DNA from: Diphasiastrum complanatum
Lineage: Eukaryota > Streptophyta > Lycopodiopsida > Lycopodiales > Lycopodiaceae
DNA: 64,000 nucleotides
Direction of reading: 5' to 3'
Assembly: GCA_029204225.1 (NCBI GenBank)
Contig: CM055096.1
Coordinates: forward strand, 44,503,967 to 44,567,966
Part shown: in pieces, positions 23,401-36,646 of the stretch
Layout of the letters: each line of letters opens with the position of its first letter
Position numbering within the stretch: the first letter of the stretch is position 1
Notes under the pieces: model-generated
What the model was told of the DNA's origin: nothing
Databases searched by the model: none
The model's input: only the letters and a program-made list of their open reading frames with translations
Program-made: the position numbers and the translations under genes

Positions 23401-23880
23401 AAGGCTACAAGATTTGGAGAGAAACCTCTTAGCAGTTCATACTGTAAGCTCGTACTTTGTACTTCATGTAATCCTCTGCACTTGGTCAGCCAAATTCAGG
23501 AAATGCATGTGTTGCAGGAGTCCTATGGAACTTTTAGTGATTGTGATGCCACACTCTGCAATGTCTTGCTGTCTATCACAATGGCTGTGCAGATGACCAC
23601 ACAGCGCGCAGGTGGAATGGTCTATGCCATGCTCAACCCGAGGTTTGTGGTACTTTGGACATAGCCAGGGACCAAATGCCTTCATGTACTCAAATAGCGT
23701 GTACTAGAGAAAGTTTTTTCGAAGATGAGAGAGCTGATCAGTTTTGAGCTGTAAGCAGCTCAACCTGTTGAATCACTACAGAGCTCTGTTGCTTGATCCT
23801 TGCAGGAGGCTAGCAGGGGTATATGATATAGCAAAAGTTTACCGAATGGACCAGAAAATCCGCTTCCACATGTTGAATAT
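23401..23880 (-). other. Probable 3' untranslated region of the helicase gene
   Basis: Directly follows the helicase stop codon on the minus strand. A 73-codon minus frame (23464-23685) is Cys/His-rich but matches no family I can name. Confidence 0.4.
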
Positions 23881-24093
23881 TCAATACTTGGGATTTACAA
23901 TTTTAGAAGATGTGTTAGGCCTTTTAAGCAGGGATAATGAGTTTTGCAGTGCTTTAAGAGGCTCGATTTGTTCTTGCCCAATCACCACAAACCTTCCTTT
24001 CTGACCCCTCATAGGGGATCTGCCAGCATGGCTATTTGATCTAAAAGAAGCGTAATCCTGTAGCTGTGTAGCAACCAAAGGTGTGATTCCAGC
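23881..24093 (-). CDS. RH13: Helicase last exon
   Basis: 70 codons and a TGA stop. Starts [14 protein letters not shown], continues with basic [21 protein letters not shown]. The AG(V/I)(S/T)PL start and the FVVIGQ..(V/I)EPL.AL box are typical of the extreme C-terminus of plant RH13 proteins. Acceptor ATTGCAG. Confidence 0.87.
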   Translation of the reverse strand, partial: AGITPLVATQLQDYASFRSNSHAGRSPMRGQKGRFVVIGQEQIEPLKALQNSLSLLKRPNTSSKIVNPKY

Positions 24094-25002
24094 CTGCAAT
24101 GGTCACATTTACCAGGCAGTTCTTTACCTCAATGAACAACCTTAACACACGGCAAGCAGAAATGACAACCAACCCAATCACTTCCTCGAGAAATAATGAA
24201 AGCCAGAAATAATCAAAACATACCCCTGTGATATAACGGTGAGAAAATGCATTTGGTTCTAGTGGTTGTTTCAAAAGCTCATGTAGCTCCTGCAAGAAAA
24301 TTCAAAACAGAACTCCTTGATTGTTAATATCCCACCGAAATTCCTAGGCTTACCTCTATTTTTAGAGCAATATTAGCTTCTAGACTAATGAATCAATTAT
24401 AATGTAGACGCTTCTTGTTTGAGATGCATACACCAACATTTTGTCTACACTTTCAACTTTTACTAGAAGAGATAAAAGAGCTACCAAGTTTTAGCCTTTA
24501 TAAGAAAGACTCTCATATACAAATCCAAAACTTACACATTCCCAATGGGTTTCATTCCTGCTTAACATTTCCATTTTGAGACATTTTAAAATTTAATTGA
24601 TGTGAATATTTTTGCCTTTCCTTGGGACAAAATTATTGCCTTTGAAAGAGATCAAATTGAAAATCCAAGATCGACTGCAATAAAGAATAAAATTAACATG
24701 CCAGAGTCAATAGCCTAAAAGAACTAAGATTTTTCAGCATACAGTCAAATTGTGTGGAGTAGCTGTTTGAAAGTTCAAAGAGACCAAAAATAAGTATGCG
24801 AGAATTTTGAGAGCTAGCAAAACATCTATGATTAAAAAACTGGTACTTATAGAACGTTATCCTTCTTTTGGCTGGATCTAGTTATATGGAGGCAAATTTC
24901 ATGGATAATGTCTATGGGATGTGAAAAAGGCATGTTGTCGTATAAGAGCGGGGTTTAAGGGATCAAGAGCCGAGGGCACATACACATGTCACAAATGTGT
25001 GC

Positions 25003-25052
<50 letters not shown>

Positions 25053-28000
25053 GTTACAACTTTTACTCCTAATCCCGGGTTTTATGCACAGATGTACTTT
25101 TTGTAAAATACAGAATTGGCTAAGTCACTGGCCTGTGGTGACCTTTGTAAAAGAAATGTTAAATAAAATTGTTATTCAAGCCTCTAGCCTCTAAGTTACA
25201 GGTTAAGCTTTGGTGTAGGGTATTGGGTCATTCATTCGGAGTGGCTGGATTGACCTCCTAAAAAGTAGAAGTTGACTAGTCAAGGGAACACGTCATATGC
25301 TCACTGCGACACTTGGTCCAGTGTATGACACATGTCAGGGTTGACCGGTCAAACATGACACATGCCACATGCTCACTAAGACACTTGGTCCAATGTATGA
25401 GTGACACATATCAGCCTACTCGCTAGCCTATGTGTCAGGGTACTACCAAGTGGCAAGTGTTGACTTTGCATGGAATTGGCCACGTGTCAACGTTAGGAAG
25501 GGTCAGGGTTAAGGGGTCCTTGAGAAATGTGCATAAACGAGCCTAGAGAGAGGCATTCCTCATCATAATCTATGCAACAAAGGTTGGAAGCAGACAAAGC
25601 AACCAACTCCACTATGTTTCATGCTTGTTGATGCTATGTACTTACTATGAATTCAATAAAGTTTGAGTTTGAGATCTATTTGTACATGGATGCTACTATA
25701 GTTTGTGTATGAGTGTAGTTCAAGGAGAGCTTCAGAGAAAGAGAGAGAGAACGAAAGAAAGAAAGCTTAATTAATATCTTTTCCATGCCAAAAGGCATAT
25801 AAGACAGATAAGTACATATCAAGTATGTGGACCATCTGGGAGCGTATGAAAAACGTCTCCAAAACTGAAAGAAAAGGATATATAATAAATCTAAACACAA
25901 TTACCAGTGTTAACTAAACCAAAAGGTATAAAGCAAGAAATGGCTATGTATAATGGAAGCAAGCCCGCAGATCATAATTGATAAGTTTAAAGAAACTTTT
26001 TTTAGTTTGGAAGTTAAATCATCCTTTTAGACTTTGTTTAAGTTTAAACCTCCTTCAGATTGATAGATTTTAAGACCTTTGGTCTGTATTTTATTTGCAC
26101 TTAATCTACTGTTTGGTCTCTCTGTACCTTCTATACCAACGGATTAATGGTGCTGTCCGTATAGAGTGTAGACCTTTGAATGAAAACCTTTGTTTTAAAA
26201 ATGGTTTGCTCTTAGTCTTGGCCCCCTTTACAAAGTTTTGCTTTTAAACAAAAAAATATATTTTAGGGAGCCAGGCAACACGCTCAATTGCGTGGAACTC
26301 CTCGGGAGGGGAGGGACCTTTTTGTGGCACATTGATCTGCAATTAGAGGTGATATTGCTACTGCTGTCGCTATTGCTACTGAAAAAAGATGTAATACAAG
26401 CTGCAGTCTGGGGAGTGAAACTAAGATCTGCTCGCCGGTGCCGAGCTTCCTCAATAATGGCTCTGAGAGTAAAGATATGATCTGTAGTAGAATAATGAGC
26501 TCTAAACCCAACCTGGTCCATAGCATGCAATCTCCTGGTCTCTGACTTAGTACTCACAGTTGACTGAAGAATAAAGCCATACAACTTCGTGATAACGTGC
26601 CCAATCATAAGAGTCCGACAGTTACTAGGATTCTTGGGATCACCATTTTTGTGTATGGGATGGATGATGTTGGTGCACCAAGAAGAAGGAAAACCGGAGA
26701 CAACGGCTTGATTGAGTAGAGTGGCTAGGAGAGGTGATAGTAAATCAGCAGCATGGATTAAAAGATCGAATTCAAGGTCATCAATATCCTTGGCTTTATT
26801 GGTGTTCATTTTCTTGATGGCATTGTGGACCATATCAGAAGTGAAGAAGGTAAACTCAGGAGGTCCTGGGGAGATGGAAATAGGTGTGTTGGTATCGATG
26901 GTATATAAGGCAATGGCATACTCAGTCCAAATGCGCAAATCATCAAGGAGCGGAGGTAAAGCACGGGGAATGAACTCACGTCAAAATGCGCCAGTGGAAG
27001 AACTATAGAGAAGACCAATAAGTCGTCGCTCTTCCAAACTATCATATGCCCGTTTCTTACAACGAAGTAAGCGGGTAAAGAGACGACGAGTGGGTTGCAA
27101 GAGATGAGGGGTGTGTATGCGAGCAACTGATAGGTAGGTGCGAGTGAGTAGTCAAAGATGTATTTGGGTGCACGAGATAATGGTGGAGGTGAGAACTGTT
27201 GAGGCAAAGAAATAGTACTAACACTAAAGGAAAGGAAGGAGTGATCAGAAAGAGTGGTAGGAGAGATATGAAAATCATGGATGAGTGAGATGGTTGATGG
27301 TGATCCCATAAGGTAATCAACAACACTATGGCCGCCACTATGGGAATGGCAAGCGTATCTGCCCGAGTCGGGCCAACAAGTTAAACCATTAAAAACGGCC
27401 AACTCATGAGCTTCTCCTAATTGCAGCAAGTATTCGCCATAAGTGGTAATGGGGCCCATAATGTCTTCAGAAACAAGTCATCTCCATCAAGGGCACGTAT
27501 ACGAAGCTGGTCCATAGAATCATAAAAATCAGTCTGTCGTGAAGATGTCCTGGCATTAAAGTCAACAGTGAGAAAAATGTAACCTCGCTCTACATATTTG
27601 ATAATGTCTGTAGAAAGATCAATGTAGGGTGAACCAATAACCTCTACAAAGGAAGAAGATACTGGAGGTCCTGGCATTAAAGTCAACAGTGAGAAAAATG
27701 TAACCTCGCTCTACATATCTGATAATGTGATCAATGTAGGGTGAACCAATACCCTCTACAAAGGAAGAAGATACTGGAGGGAAATAACAAGCTAAACAAA
27801 GATGTCTTTGTCAAAACCAACGCTATGCCCATCAATACGGAACCAAATGTACCGTGAGTGTTCATCATGGCTGATGAACTCAAAAATAGGATGCAATGAC
27901 TCCCTATATAGACAAGCGACCCCGCCAGAACCTCTCCCACTAGCAAATCTCATCTCATGTCGATAGACTGAGTCCCATTTGTATCCTGGAAAAGTCGGTA

Positions 28001-29349
28001 AACCTCTCTCCTGACTCTCATGAGTCTCCATGAAAAGTAATAAATCTCTCTCACCAATGAAGTCAAGCAGATCACCCGTAATGGACGATGAATGTATGTC
28101 GTTACAATTCCAAACCCCAATCTGCAAGCGGCGTGGATGGGGCCCCAGTATGCTCCCAATACCGGGCGCCCCAATTCCCTATTTCTCAGCATCCTTGGAC
28201 ACATTGTCAATGTATCGGATTCGACCGTCCCTGTAGATAACATGTCTACCTGTCGCTTTAGCTTCATAGAAGGCTTCACGCCTTTCCTCAACCTGTATGT
28301 ACGTAAGATCATCATCCATATATATTTGAGAACCACGTAGCTTGGCTCTACAACACAAAGCATCGCGACAGCTCTCCAAGGAAGTAAAACGGATGATGAG
28401 GGTATAATTATCTTTGGTTGTTCTCCATGCTGAATCTAAATCTCTATTGTGATGCCCAAGTGCACTTTCAAGGAAACCTTTTGCTTCTTCAAGAGCATTT
28501 TGAGTGTTTGCGATGCCCCTTACTCGAATATTGTATGCTTTTTGCTCCCTAGATCTCTCTTCTGAAAGAGTAGCTGAAATAACCGAAGAAATAGGGGCAC
28601 TTGGTGTGTTACCTTTTTTGATAATTTTCTGCCCACAAAAGGGTTTCCTCCTCCTGCTTCTCTATTTTGTCCAATTCTTTAAGTTTGTGCGATGGTTCAG
28701 GTGTAGCAAGAAGAGGCTGAGATTTGAATTCTTTTCTCAGAAGATCCATTTCTTGCTGCAGCTTAGCGTTGGCTTCTTTGAGAGCAGACATCTCAATTTT
28801 AACCATGTGTAATTTTGTCTTCAGACCTTGAAAATCCTATAATAGCACACTCAGGCTAGAGGCAAGATAGGACTCCATTGTCGTAGGACATAAGAGGTGT
28901 AGAGGAGAATGGGGAAGAAGAAGATGAGGAGGGATGAGCCGCAAGAAGAAGAGGAAGAGGCCCTTCCTCCTGTTGAGTAGCAAGAGGAAGGACATTGATA
29001 GAGATTGAGGCAGCAGGGGGGAGGGACAGCAAAGGGGGCAGGAGGGATGGAGGAGATAGCAACAGACTGTTCTGGAGCAGAGCCAACACGGGGGGTAGCG
29101 AGGGGGGGAGGAACAATCAAGGGGACATCGGCGAGGGCAGGAGCAATTGAGACAGCAGGAGGGCATCAGCGAGGACAGGAGCCACATCAGCGAGGGGGGT
29201 CAGAAGAGCAGCGAACCCTGGAGGGGAGCACGGGGGAGGTGTTATTGGGCCGTGGAGAGAAGGCGCGATGGTGGAGCAGGTGCTATTGGAGAGATGGGGC
29301 TGGCCCGTGGAGAGATGGAGTGAGGGCTAGCCCTCTTGCGTGGAGGCGC

Positions 29350-29415
<66 letters not shown>

Positions 29416-31336
29416 TATTAATGTCTTTTCCATGCCAAAAGGCATATAAGACTAATGAGGTACATGTCAAGTGTGTAGTAACCATGGGAGCGCATAGAAC
29501 GTCTCCAAAACCGAAATAAAGAAAACAGCTAGTATCAACTAGATAAACAAGTAATCATCTGTAATCAAGATGTCACGTCTGTGCTGGTGCTGTAGAAAGA
29601 TGAAATGCGAGCCACAACATGAGAAAGCGCTGGAGCCCGCTGGTGTCGTCTATGAGCATGAGCATGTGTAGTATGTCTCTGTATATGAGGTCTGGCTATC
29701 CTGGCAGTATGGGTAGTACACGTCTCTGATCTCTATCGGCATGTAGGCGGTTGTCATCCCCGTCGTCGTAGTAGTCATCATCCTCGGGTACTGAGTCAAA
29801 TGATCTCCGTCTAGTAAAGAATGAATTGATCAATGACTGAGATGTAATGTGCTGGGATGTCCCGTGTAGATCTCTCCGCAATATGAACATCTCGTGTACC
29901 ATCAGTGCAACACACTGTGGGTCCTCATAGGCTATGAGAGAACGTAGAGTGGTAGGTATGTATCAAAACAAGCAGTGATATATCCCTCTGATCTCATAAT
30001 ATACTGGGCATCTGAAGATAAAAATGCTCCTCAGACTCCACCTCACCGAGGGAGCACAACTGGCAAATCCGCTCCACTCTGGGAATACCATGGAACCTCC
30101 CCGTCTCAATAGCTAGCTGGTGAGAAGACACCCTGAGCTGTCCCAGTGTGAGTCTGAGGCAATGTGATAGCCCTGAATCCAAGTAGCGTGGCATGACTGG
30201 AGTCCCTGCTGATACATCCAGCTCCAAAAAGTAGGTCTGGTAGAATTCTGGCTTAACTCCTAACTGGCTGCTCCAAGTCCGCTCTAGGTATGCTCGATAG
30301 AGAAATCGTCTGATATACTGATGGGTACCCGAGGGACGCGCAGTGATGGAGATACCAAATGACTCAAGTAGGAGGTGAGATGCCTGAGAGAACCATGATA
30401 GTCTATAGCCCTGATCATGAACGCCCTGTGAGGATGAAAGTGCAATCTGTATGTATCGTCTGTCTATCTCTGGCACTGCCTGTATCCTCTGAATATAGGT
30501 AATGAGCTGCAGAGCTGCCTCGATCTGTATAGGTGGAACTGCAAATTCGGCCAAAAGAATCTCATGTGGGACATAAGGCTTTGCTCGAATCAACCGAGCT
30601 AGCATGGTGGTCTGTAATCGTGAAAGGCTGGCCCAGTGTGAAGAGGGGAGGCCCGCGCACCATGCCTCTGCCACATATAGAGCAGTGGGGGTGACAATGG
30701 TATTAAAGAGGTGGCACTTACTGCGAGCATCCTGGATGAACTTCCTGAAACAAAATCGCTCTAGCTGAACAAGGGAGGCATGCCCCTTCCCCAGTCGAGT
30801 GGTAGCGGCCTGTCTCATACTAAAAGTAGGACCCAAGAAAAGGATCCCCAGGTACGTATAAGAAGGGACCACCTCTAGAACATGTCCATCAAAAGTAAAC
30901 TCCTATCGCTGCATGAATGCTCGAGAAGTGTTGAAGACCATAACCCTGGTCTTCCCAATGTTCACCCCTAGGCCCCATCTGGTGCAAAATGCATGTAAGC
31001 CATCCAACTGTCTCTGTAGACCCTCTTTGGTCAGTGAGACCAATACCACGTCATTGGCATAAAGAAGGATAGCAATCAAGATGTCCCCGAGCCTGCAACC
31101 GGTACCACCACACTGTATAATGACTCGCTCCAACTCATCAATGTACAAGCCAAAGAGGACCGGTGAGAGGGAGCAACCCTGCTTCACTCCAATAGTGCTC
31201 CAAATATGATCAGATATGCCACTGCTATGCCGGAAACATCCTAGGACGCGCTCATAAAGTGCCATCACAGCAAGAATGATGTCAATAGAGAAGCCTAGGT
31301 CTCGGAGTCTCTGAATACAGAATCAAAGGCTTTCCT

Positions 31337-31413
<77 letters not shown>

Positions 31414-34400
31414 TATTAATGTCTTTTCCATGCCAAAGGCATATAAGCCTAATAAAGTACATGTCAAGTATGTGGTAACCATGGAAGCGTATAAAAACGT
31501 CTCCAAAACTGCAAAAAGAAAAACATCTAGTACAAATTAAAACAGATATGTATGCGAGAGTATGTGCGCATAATAGTCCTATGTATCCATGTCAAGCTGT
31601 AAGGACTGTGCTGAAACTGCTGTTGTTGTGCTGATGCTGTAGAAAGATGTAATGCGAGCCGCAGCATTAGAAGGCACTGGAGCCTGATGGCGTCGTCTAT
31701 GAGTACGAGCACGGGCATGTGTAGTAGTACGTCTCTGTGTGAAATCTCTGCTGATCCTGGTGATAACGTGATGATGGGACGTACACTGTCTCTGATCTCT
31801 ATGGGCATGTAGGCGGCTATCATCCTCATCGTCGTCATAATCCTCATCCTCATGCACTAAATCATATGATCTCCGCCTAGTAAAGAAGGAAGTGATCAAT
31901 GGCTGTGAGGTAAAATGCTGGGATGTCCCGGATAGATCTCTCCGTAATATGAACATCTCGCGTACCATCATAGCGACACATCGTGGGTCCTCATGGGCTA
32001 TGAGAGAGCGTAGAGTGGTAGGCATGTCTCGGAATAAGCAATGATGTCGCCCTCTGATCTCATAGTATACAGGGCATCTAAAGATAAAATGCTCCTCAAA
32101 CTCCACCTCACCTAAAGAGCATAACTGGCAAATCCGCTCCTCTCTAGGAATACCATAAAATCTCCCAGTCTCAATAGCTAGTTGATGAGACGACACCCTG
32201 AGCTGTCCCAAAGTGAATCTGAGGCAATGTGATAGACCCGAGTCCAAGTAGCGTGGCATGACCGGGGTTCCTGATGCATCCAGCTCCAAAAAATGAGTCT
32301 GGTAGAAAGCTGGCTTAATCCCTAACTGGTTATGCCAAGTCCGCTCTAGATATGCGCGATAGAGGAATCGTCTGATATGCTCATGGGTGCCTAAGGGAAG
32401 TGTTGTGATGGAGATACCAAATGACTCTAGTAGGAGGTGCGATGCCTGAGAGAACCATTATAATCTGTAGCCCTGACCATGAAGACTCTGTGAGGAGGAC
32501 AGCGCAATCTGTATGTATCGTTTGTCTATATCTGGTAACGCCTGGACCCTCTGTATGTAGGTAATGAGCTGAAGAGCTGCCTCGATCTGTATAGGTGGAA
32601 CCGCAAACTCGGCCAGGAGCATCTCATGTGGTACAAAAGGCTTCGCTTGGATAACCCGAGCTTGCATGGTGATCTGTAATCGTGAAAGACTAGCCCAATG
32701 TGAAGATGGGAGACATGTACACCATGCCTCTGCCACATAAAGAGCCGTCGGGGTGACAATGGTATCAAAGAGCCGACACTTGTGGCAAGCATCATGAATG
32801 GACTTCCGAAAACAAAATCTCTCTAGCTGAACAAGGGAGGCATGTCCCTTACCCAGTCGGGTGGTAGCGGCCTGTCTCATGCTAAAAGTAGGACCTGAGA
32901 AAAGGATCCCTAGGTATGTATATGAAGCGACCACCTCTAGAACCTGCCCATCAAGAGTAAGCTCCTGTCGCTACATGAATGCTTGAGAAGTGTTAAACAC
33001 CATGACCTTGGTCTTCCCAATGTTCACCCCTAGGCCCCATCTGGTGCAGAACTCCTATAGGCAATCTAACTGTTGTTGTAGACCCTTAGGTGAGACCAGT
33101 ACCACATCATCGGCATAAAGGAGGATAACAATCAAGATGTCCCCATTCCTGCAACCAGCGCCACCGTACTATGTAATGACTCTCTCCAACTCATCAATAT
33201 ACAAGCCAAAGAGGACTGGTGAGAGGGAGCAACATTGTTTTACCCCAATAGTGCTCCAAATGTGATCGGATAAGCCATTGCTATGCCGGAAACATCCCAG
33301 GACACGCTCATAAAGTGCCATCACAGCAAGAATGATGTCGGTGGAGAAGCCGAGGTCTCGAAGTCTTTGGATGAGCAATGAGCGAGGAACAGAATCAAAG
33401 GCTTTCTTGAAGTCCACAAAACAGCAATAACCCCTCTCTCTCCTATGCTTAGCCTCCTCAATCAAGGCCCGTAGTGTGAAGACGTGATCTGTGGTAGAGT
33501 GATGGGCTCAAAAACCCGCCTGACCCATAGCATGTAGTCTCCTAGTCTCCGCCTCTGAGCTCACAACAGACTGAAGTATAGTACCATATAGCTTTGCCAG
33601 GACATGTCCAATCATAATGGTGCGGTAGTTACTCGGAATCATGGGTTCACCATTCTTATGGATGGGGTGGATAATGTTAGTGCACCAGGACGATGGGAAA
33701 CCAAAAACAACAGCGGAGTTAAGAAGGGTGGCTATGGTGGGAGCGAGTAGGTCGGAGGCATGAGAAAGGAGTTCAGACTTAATATCTCTAGCCTTTTGGG
33801 ACTTCATTTTATTAATGGCTGCAAGTACCATGTCAGATGTGAAGAAAGAGAACTCAGATGGTCGTGGGGATATAGAGATAGGTGAGTCAGTAGGGACAGT
33901 ATACAAGCTAGTAGCATAAGCAGTCCAAATGCGGAGGCCCTCCAAGAGAGGTGGTGGAGAGCGCGGAATGAACTCACGCCAAAAAGCGCCCAGGGAGGAA
34001 CTGAAAAGAAAGTCAATAAGACGTTTCCTTTCAGAATCATCATAGAAACGCTTCTTACAGCGGAGAACACGATGGTAGGAGTGTCGAGAAGATCGAAGTA
34101 GATGTGGGGCATGGATACGTGAGTAGGTTACTGACTGATGAAGAGAACGGCACTCGGTATCGTACCATGAGGGGTGCAATGGTCGGGGTGTGCGTCAAGT
34201 CTTTTTGGGATGGGGTTTTGTGGGGAAGGTTAGTGATGCAGCTGAGTGGAGTGAGGTGGTGAGAAAAGTGGCCTGGATTTCGACTGGACTATCATGAGGA
34301 AAGGAGTGCAAAAGTGACGTCAAGTACTGCCGGTATAGTGGCATGTAAGTGGGATCAAATGTGTACTTGGGTGCTCGGGTAAGCATGGGTAGTGAAGATG

Positions 34401-36577
34401 GAGGAGTAGGCCGAAGGTGGCCAATATCGAAGGAGAGAAATGAGTGATCAGAAAGGGTGGTGGGGGAAACGTGGAAGTCAAAGACTATGGGTATAAAGGA
34501 TGGTGACCCCATGAGATAGTCAACGACACTATGTCCTCCACTGTGAGGGTGACATGTATAACTGTCTGAATGTGGCCAGCAAGGTAAGCCATTATAAATG
34601 GCTAGCTCATGTGCCTCTCCAAACTGCAGTAAGTACTCACCATATGGAGTAGTAGGTCCCGAACTGGCCGCGGAAGTCCTGGTAACTCCAACCATATCAT
34701 TGTCAAGGTCACGAACACGCAGCTGATTTGTGGTGTCGAAGAACTCTGTCTGTCTCGATGATGTTCGGGCATTAAAATCCCCCGTGAGGAAAATACGCCC
34801 ACGCTCTGAGAATCTGATAATATCTGGTGAGAGATCCTGATATGGAGATCCAATACCCTCAGCAAAAGATGATGGGACTCAATATTCCGACGAGAAACTA
34901 GATCTGCCAGTGGTCGAGGTTCATGTGGGGTCGCCTGCTTGTACAGAGAGTATCCAGGAAAAGAAGGAAGTCCTCGCTCCGGGCTCTCGTGTGTCTCCAT
35001 GAAGAATAATATATCTCTACCTGTAATAAAATCAACAAGGTCTCCTGTAGAAGAAGAGGAATGTATGCCCGCACAGTTCCACACTCCAATCCGAAGGTGG
35101 TGTGGATGGGTCCCCAGGGTGCTCCCAACCCCGGGCACCCCAAATCCCTAACTATGGGAACCATCACGACGCTATCCAAACGGCGCACCCGTCCATCTCT
35201 GTACATAATGCGTATGCCTGACTCCCTAGCTTCCTAAAAGGCCTTACGCCTCTCCTCCACCTAGATATAGGTGAGATCATCATCCATGTATATAGTGGTA
35301 CCCCGTAGTTTGGCTCTACATCGTAAGGCCTCTCTACGGCTGGCTAGGGATGTGAAGCAGATGATCAATGTAGCTGCATCCCTGGTGGTCCTCCAGGCGG
35401 TGTCTAACCCATCTGTCCCATGTCCAAGGGTGGTCTCGAGAAATGTCGTAGCTTCGGCCATGGCATCCTGCGTATCTGGTATCCCGTGAACTCTGATGTT
35501 ATGAGATTTTTGTTCCCGTGACCATTCTTCCGAGATGGTGGCTGAGATGACTGAAGAAATGGGGGCACTAGGCTTGGTGCCTTTCTTCAATACTGCTACC
35601 CATGAAAGGGTTTCTTCTTTGTGCTGTTCAATCTTATTTTCGAGCTCCCGTATCATGGTGGTAGTAGATTCCGAGGCAGCAACCTGTTTAGTACTAATCA
35701 CTTGTTTCAATGTGGCAACTTTGGACTCCAACACGTTCTTTTCTTTGAGCAGAGAGACCATTATACCCTTCAGCTGTGAGAGCTCTTTTTTCATAAGCTA
35801 GAAATCTGCTTTCAGTTGGTCAACTTCCCATGAGGAGAAAAGCTCGGTGGATTTTGAGGGAGTGTATGGGATCGGAGGAGCTATAGCTGGTTGGGAGATG
35901 GGAATAGGAAGGAAGCCGTTAGGAATGGCCTGATCGATCGGATTCGAATTCAACGAAAAGGAGGCCTTGGAGGTAGCATCGAGGGGGTGGGATGAGGCAG
36001 TAGCTGAGATGGCAGCTGAGGTAGCATCAACATCATAAGCAGCTGATGTGCCAGCAGCATCAGAGGCAGCTGCGGTGGCAACAGCTAAAATGGCAGCATC
36101 TGAGGTGGCTACTGTGGTAGCAGTAGCGAGGGGGGGCAGGTCAGCAACATCAGCAGCTGAGGTAGCGCTAGCAAGGAGAGGGGGTAGGTCAACGCTCTCA
36201 GCAAGGGCTGAGGAAGCAGTATCCACGAGGGCAGCAGGAAAGGGGGGGGTGCATCAGTAAGAGCAGCGAGGGGGTGGGCAGCATCGAGGGGAGGTGACGA
36301 GCTAGTAGCGAGGGAGGGGAGTGAGGTGTCAGCGAGGGGGGTGAGGAAACAGCGAGAGGGGGTGAGATGGCAGTGGAGTGAGGTGATACGGAACGAGGGA
36401 GAGTGGGTGTTTTTCTCCGAGGAGGCATGGTGGCACTACTGGAGCGATGGCAGTAGGGCAATGGCCAGCAGGGTAAGCATGAGAGAGAGAGGCGATGGAG
36501 ACAGAGGGCGATGGGAGCTAGTGAGCTAGCACTGGAGCAGCCATCGCTGGAAGGCAGCTAGCGCTGGACCAGCCATC

Positions 36578-36646
<69 letters not shown>

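Larger units (their letters stand above)
25777..29353 (-). mobile_element. LINE unit A, 5'-complete, RT deleted
   Basis: About 3.6 kb. The 5' end abuts the (TC)n tract of unit B; ORF1 starts just inside it at 29352. ORF1, the endonuclease and the start of RT are present, then a deletion of most RT joins to the last residues of ORF2 and a ~450 bp 3' region. Unit A is therefore non-autonomous. Its 3' end carries the shared stem-loop. Confidence 0.88.
31411..36579 (-). mobile_element. LINE unit C, nearly full length (5.2 kb)
   Basis: The most complete copy: 5' region, ORF1, endonuclease, RT, CCHC and 3' end in order. It has scattered stops and frameshifts and an apparent loss of roughly 70 codons inside the endonuclease, so it is inactive. 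It serves as the reference for the family. Confidence 0.92.

Noticed and set aside
23464-23685. Cys/His-rich minus frame, perhaps part of a PPR protein
   Set aside because: Only scattered residues fit; no PPR repeat is legible, and it lies where the helicase 3' UTR is expected.
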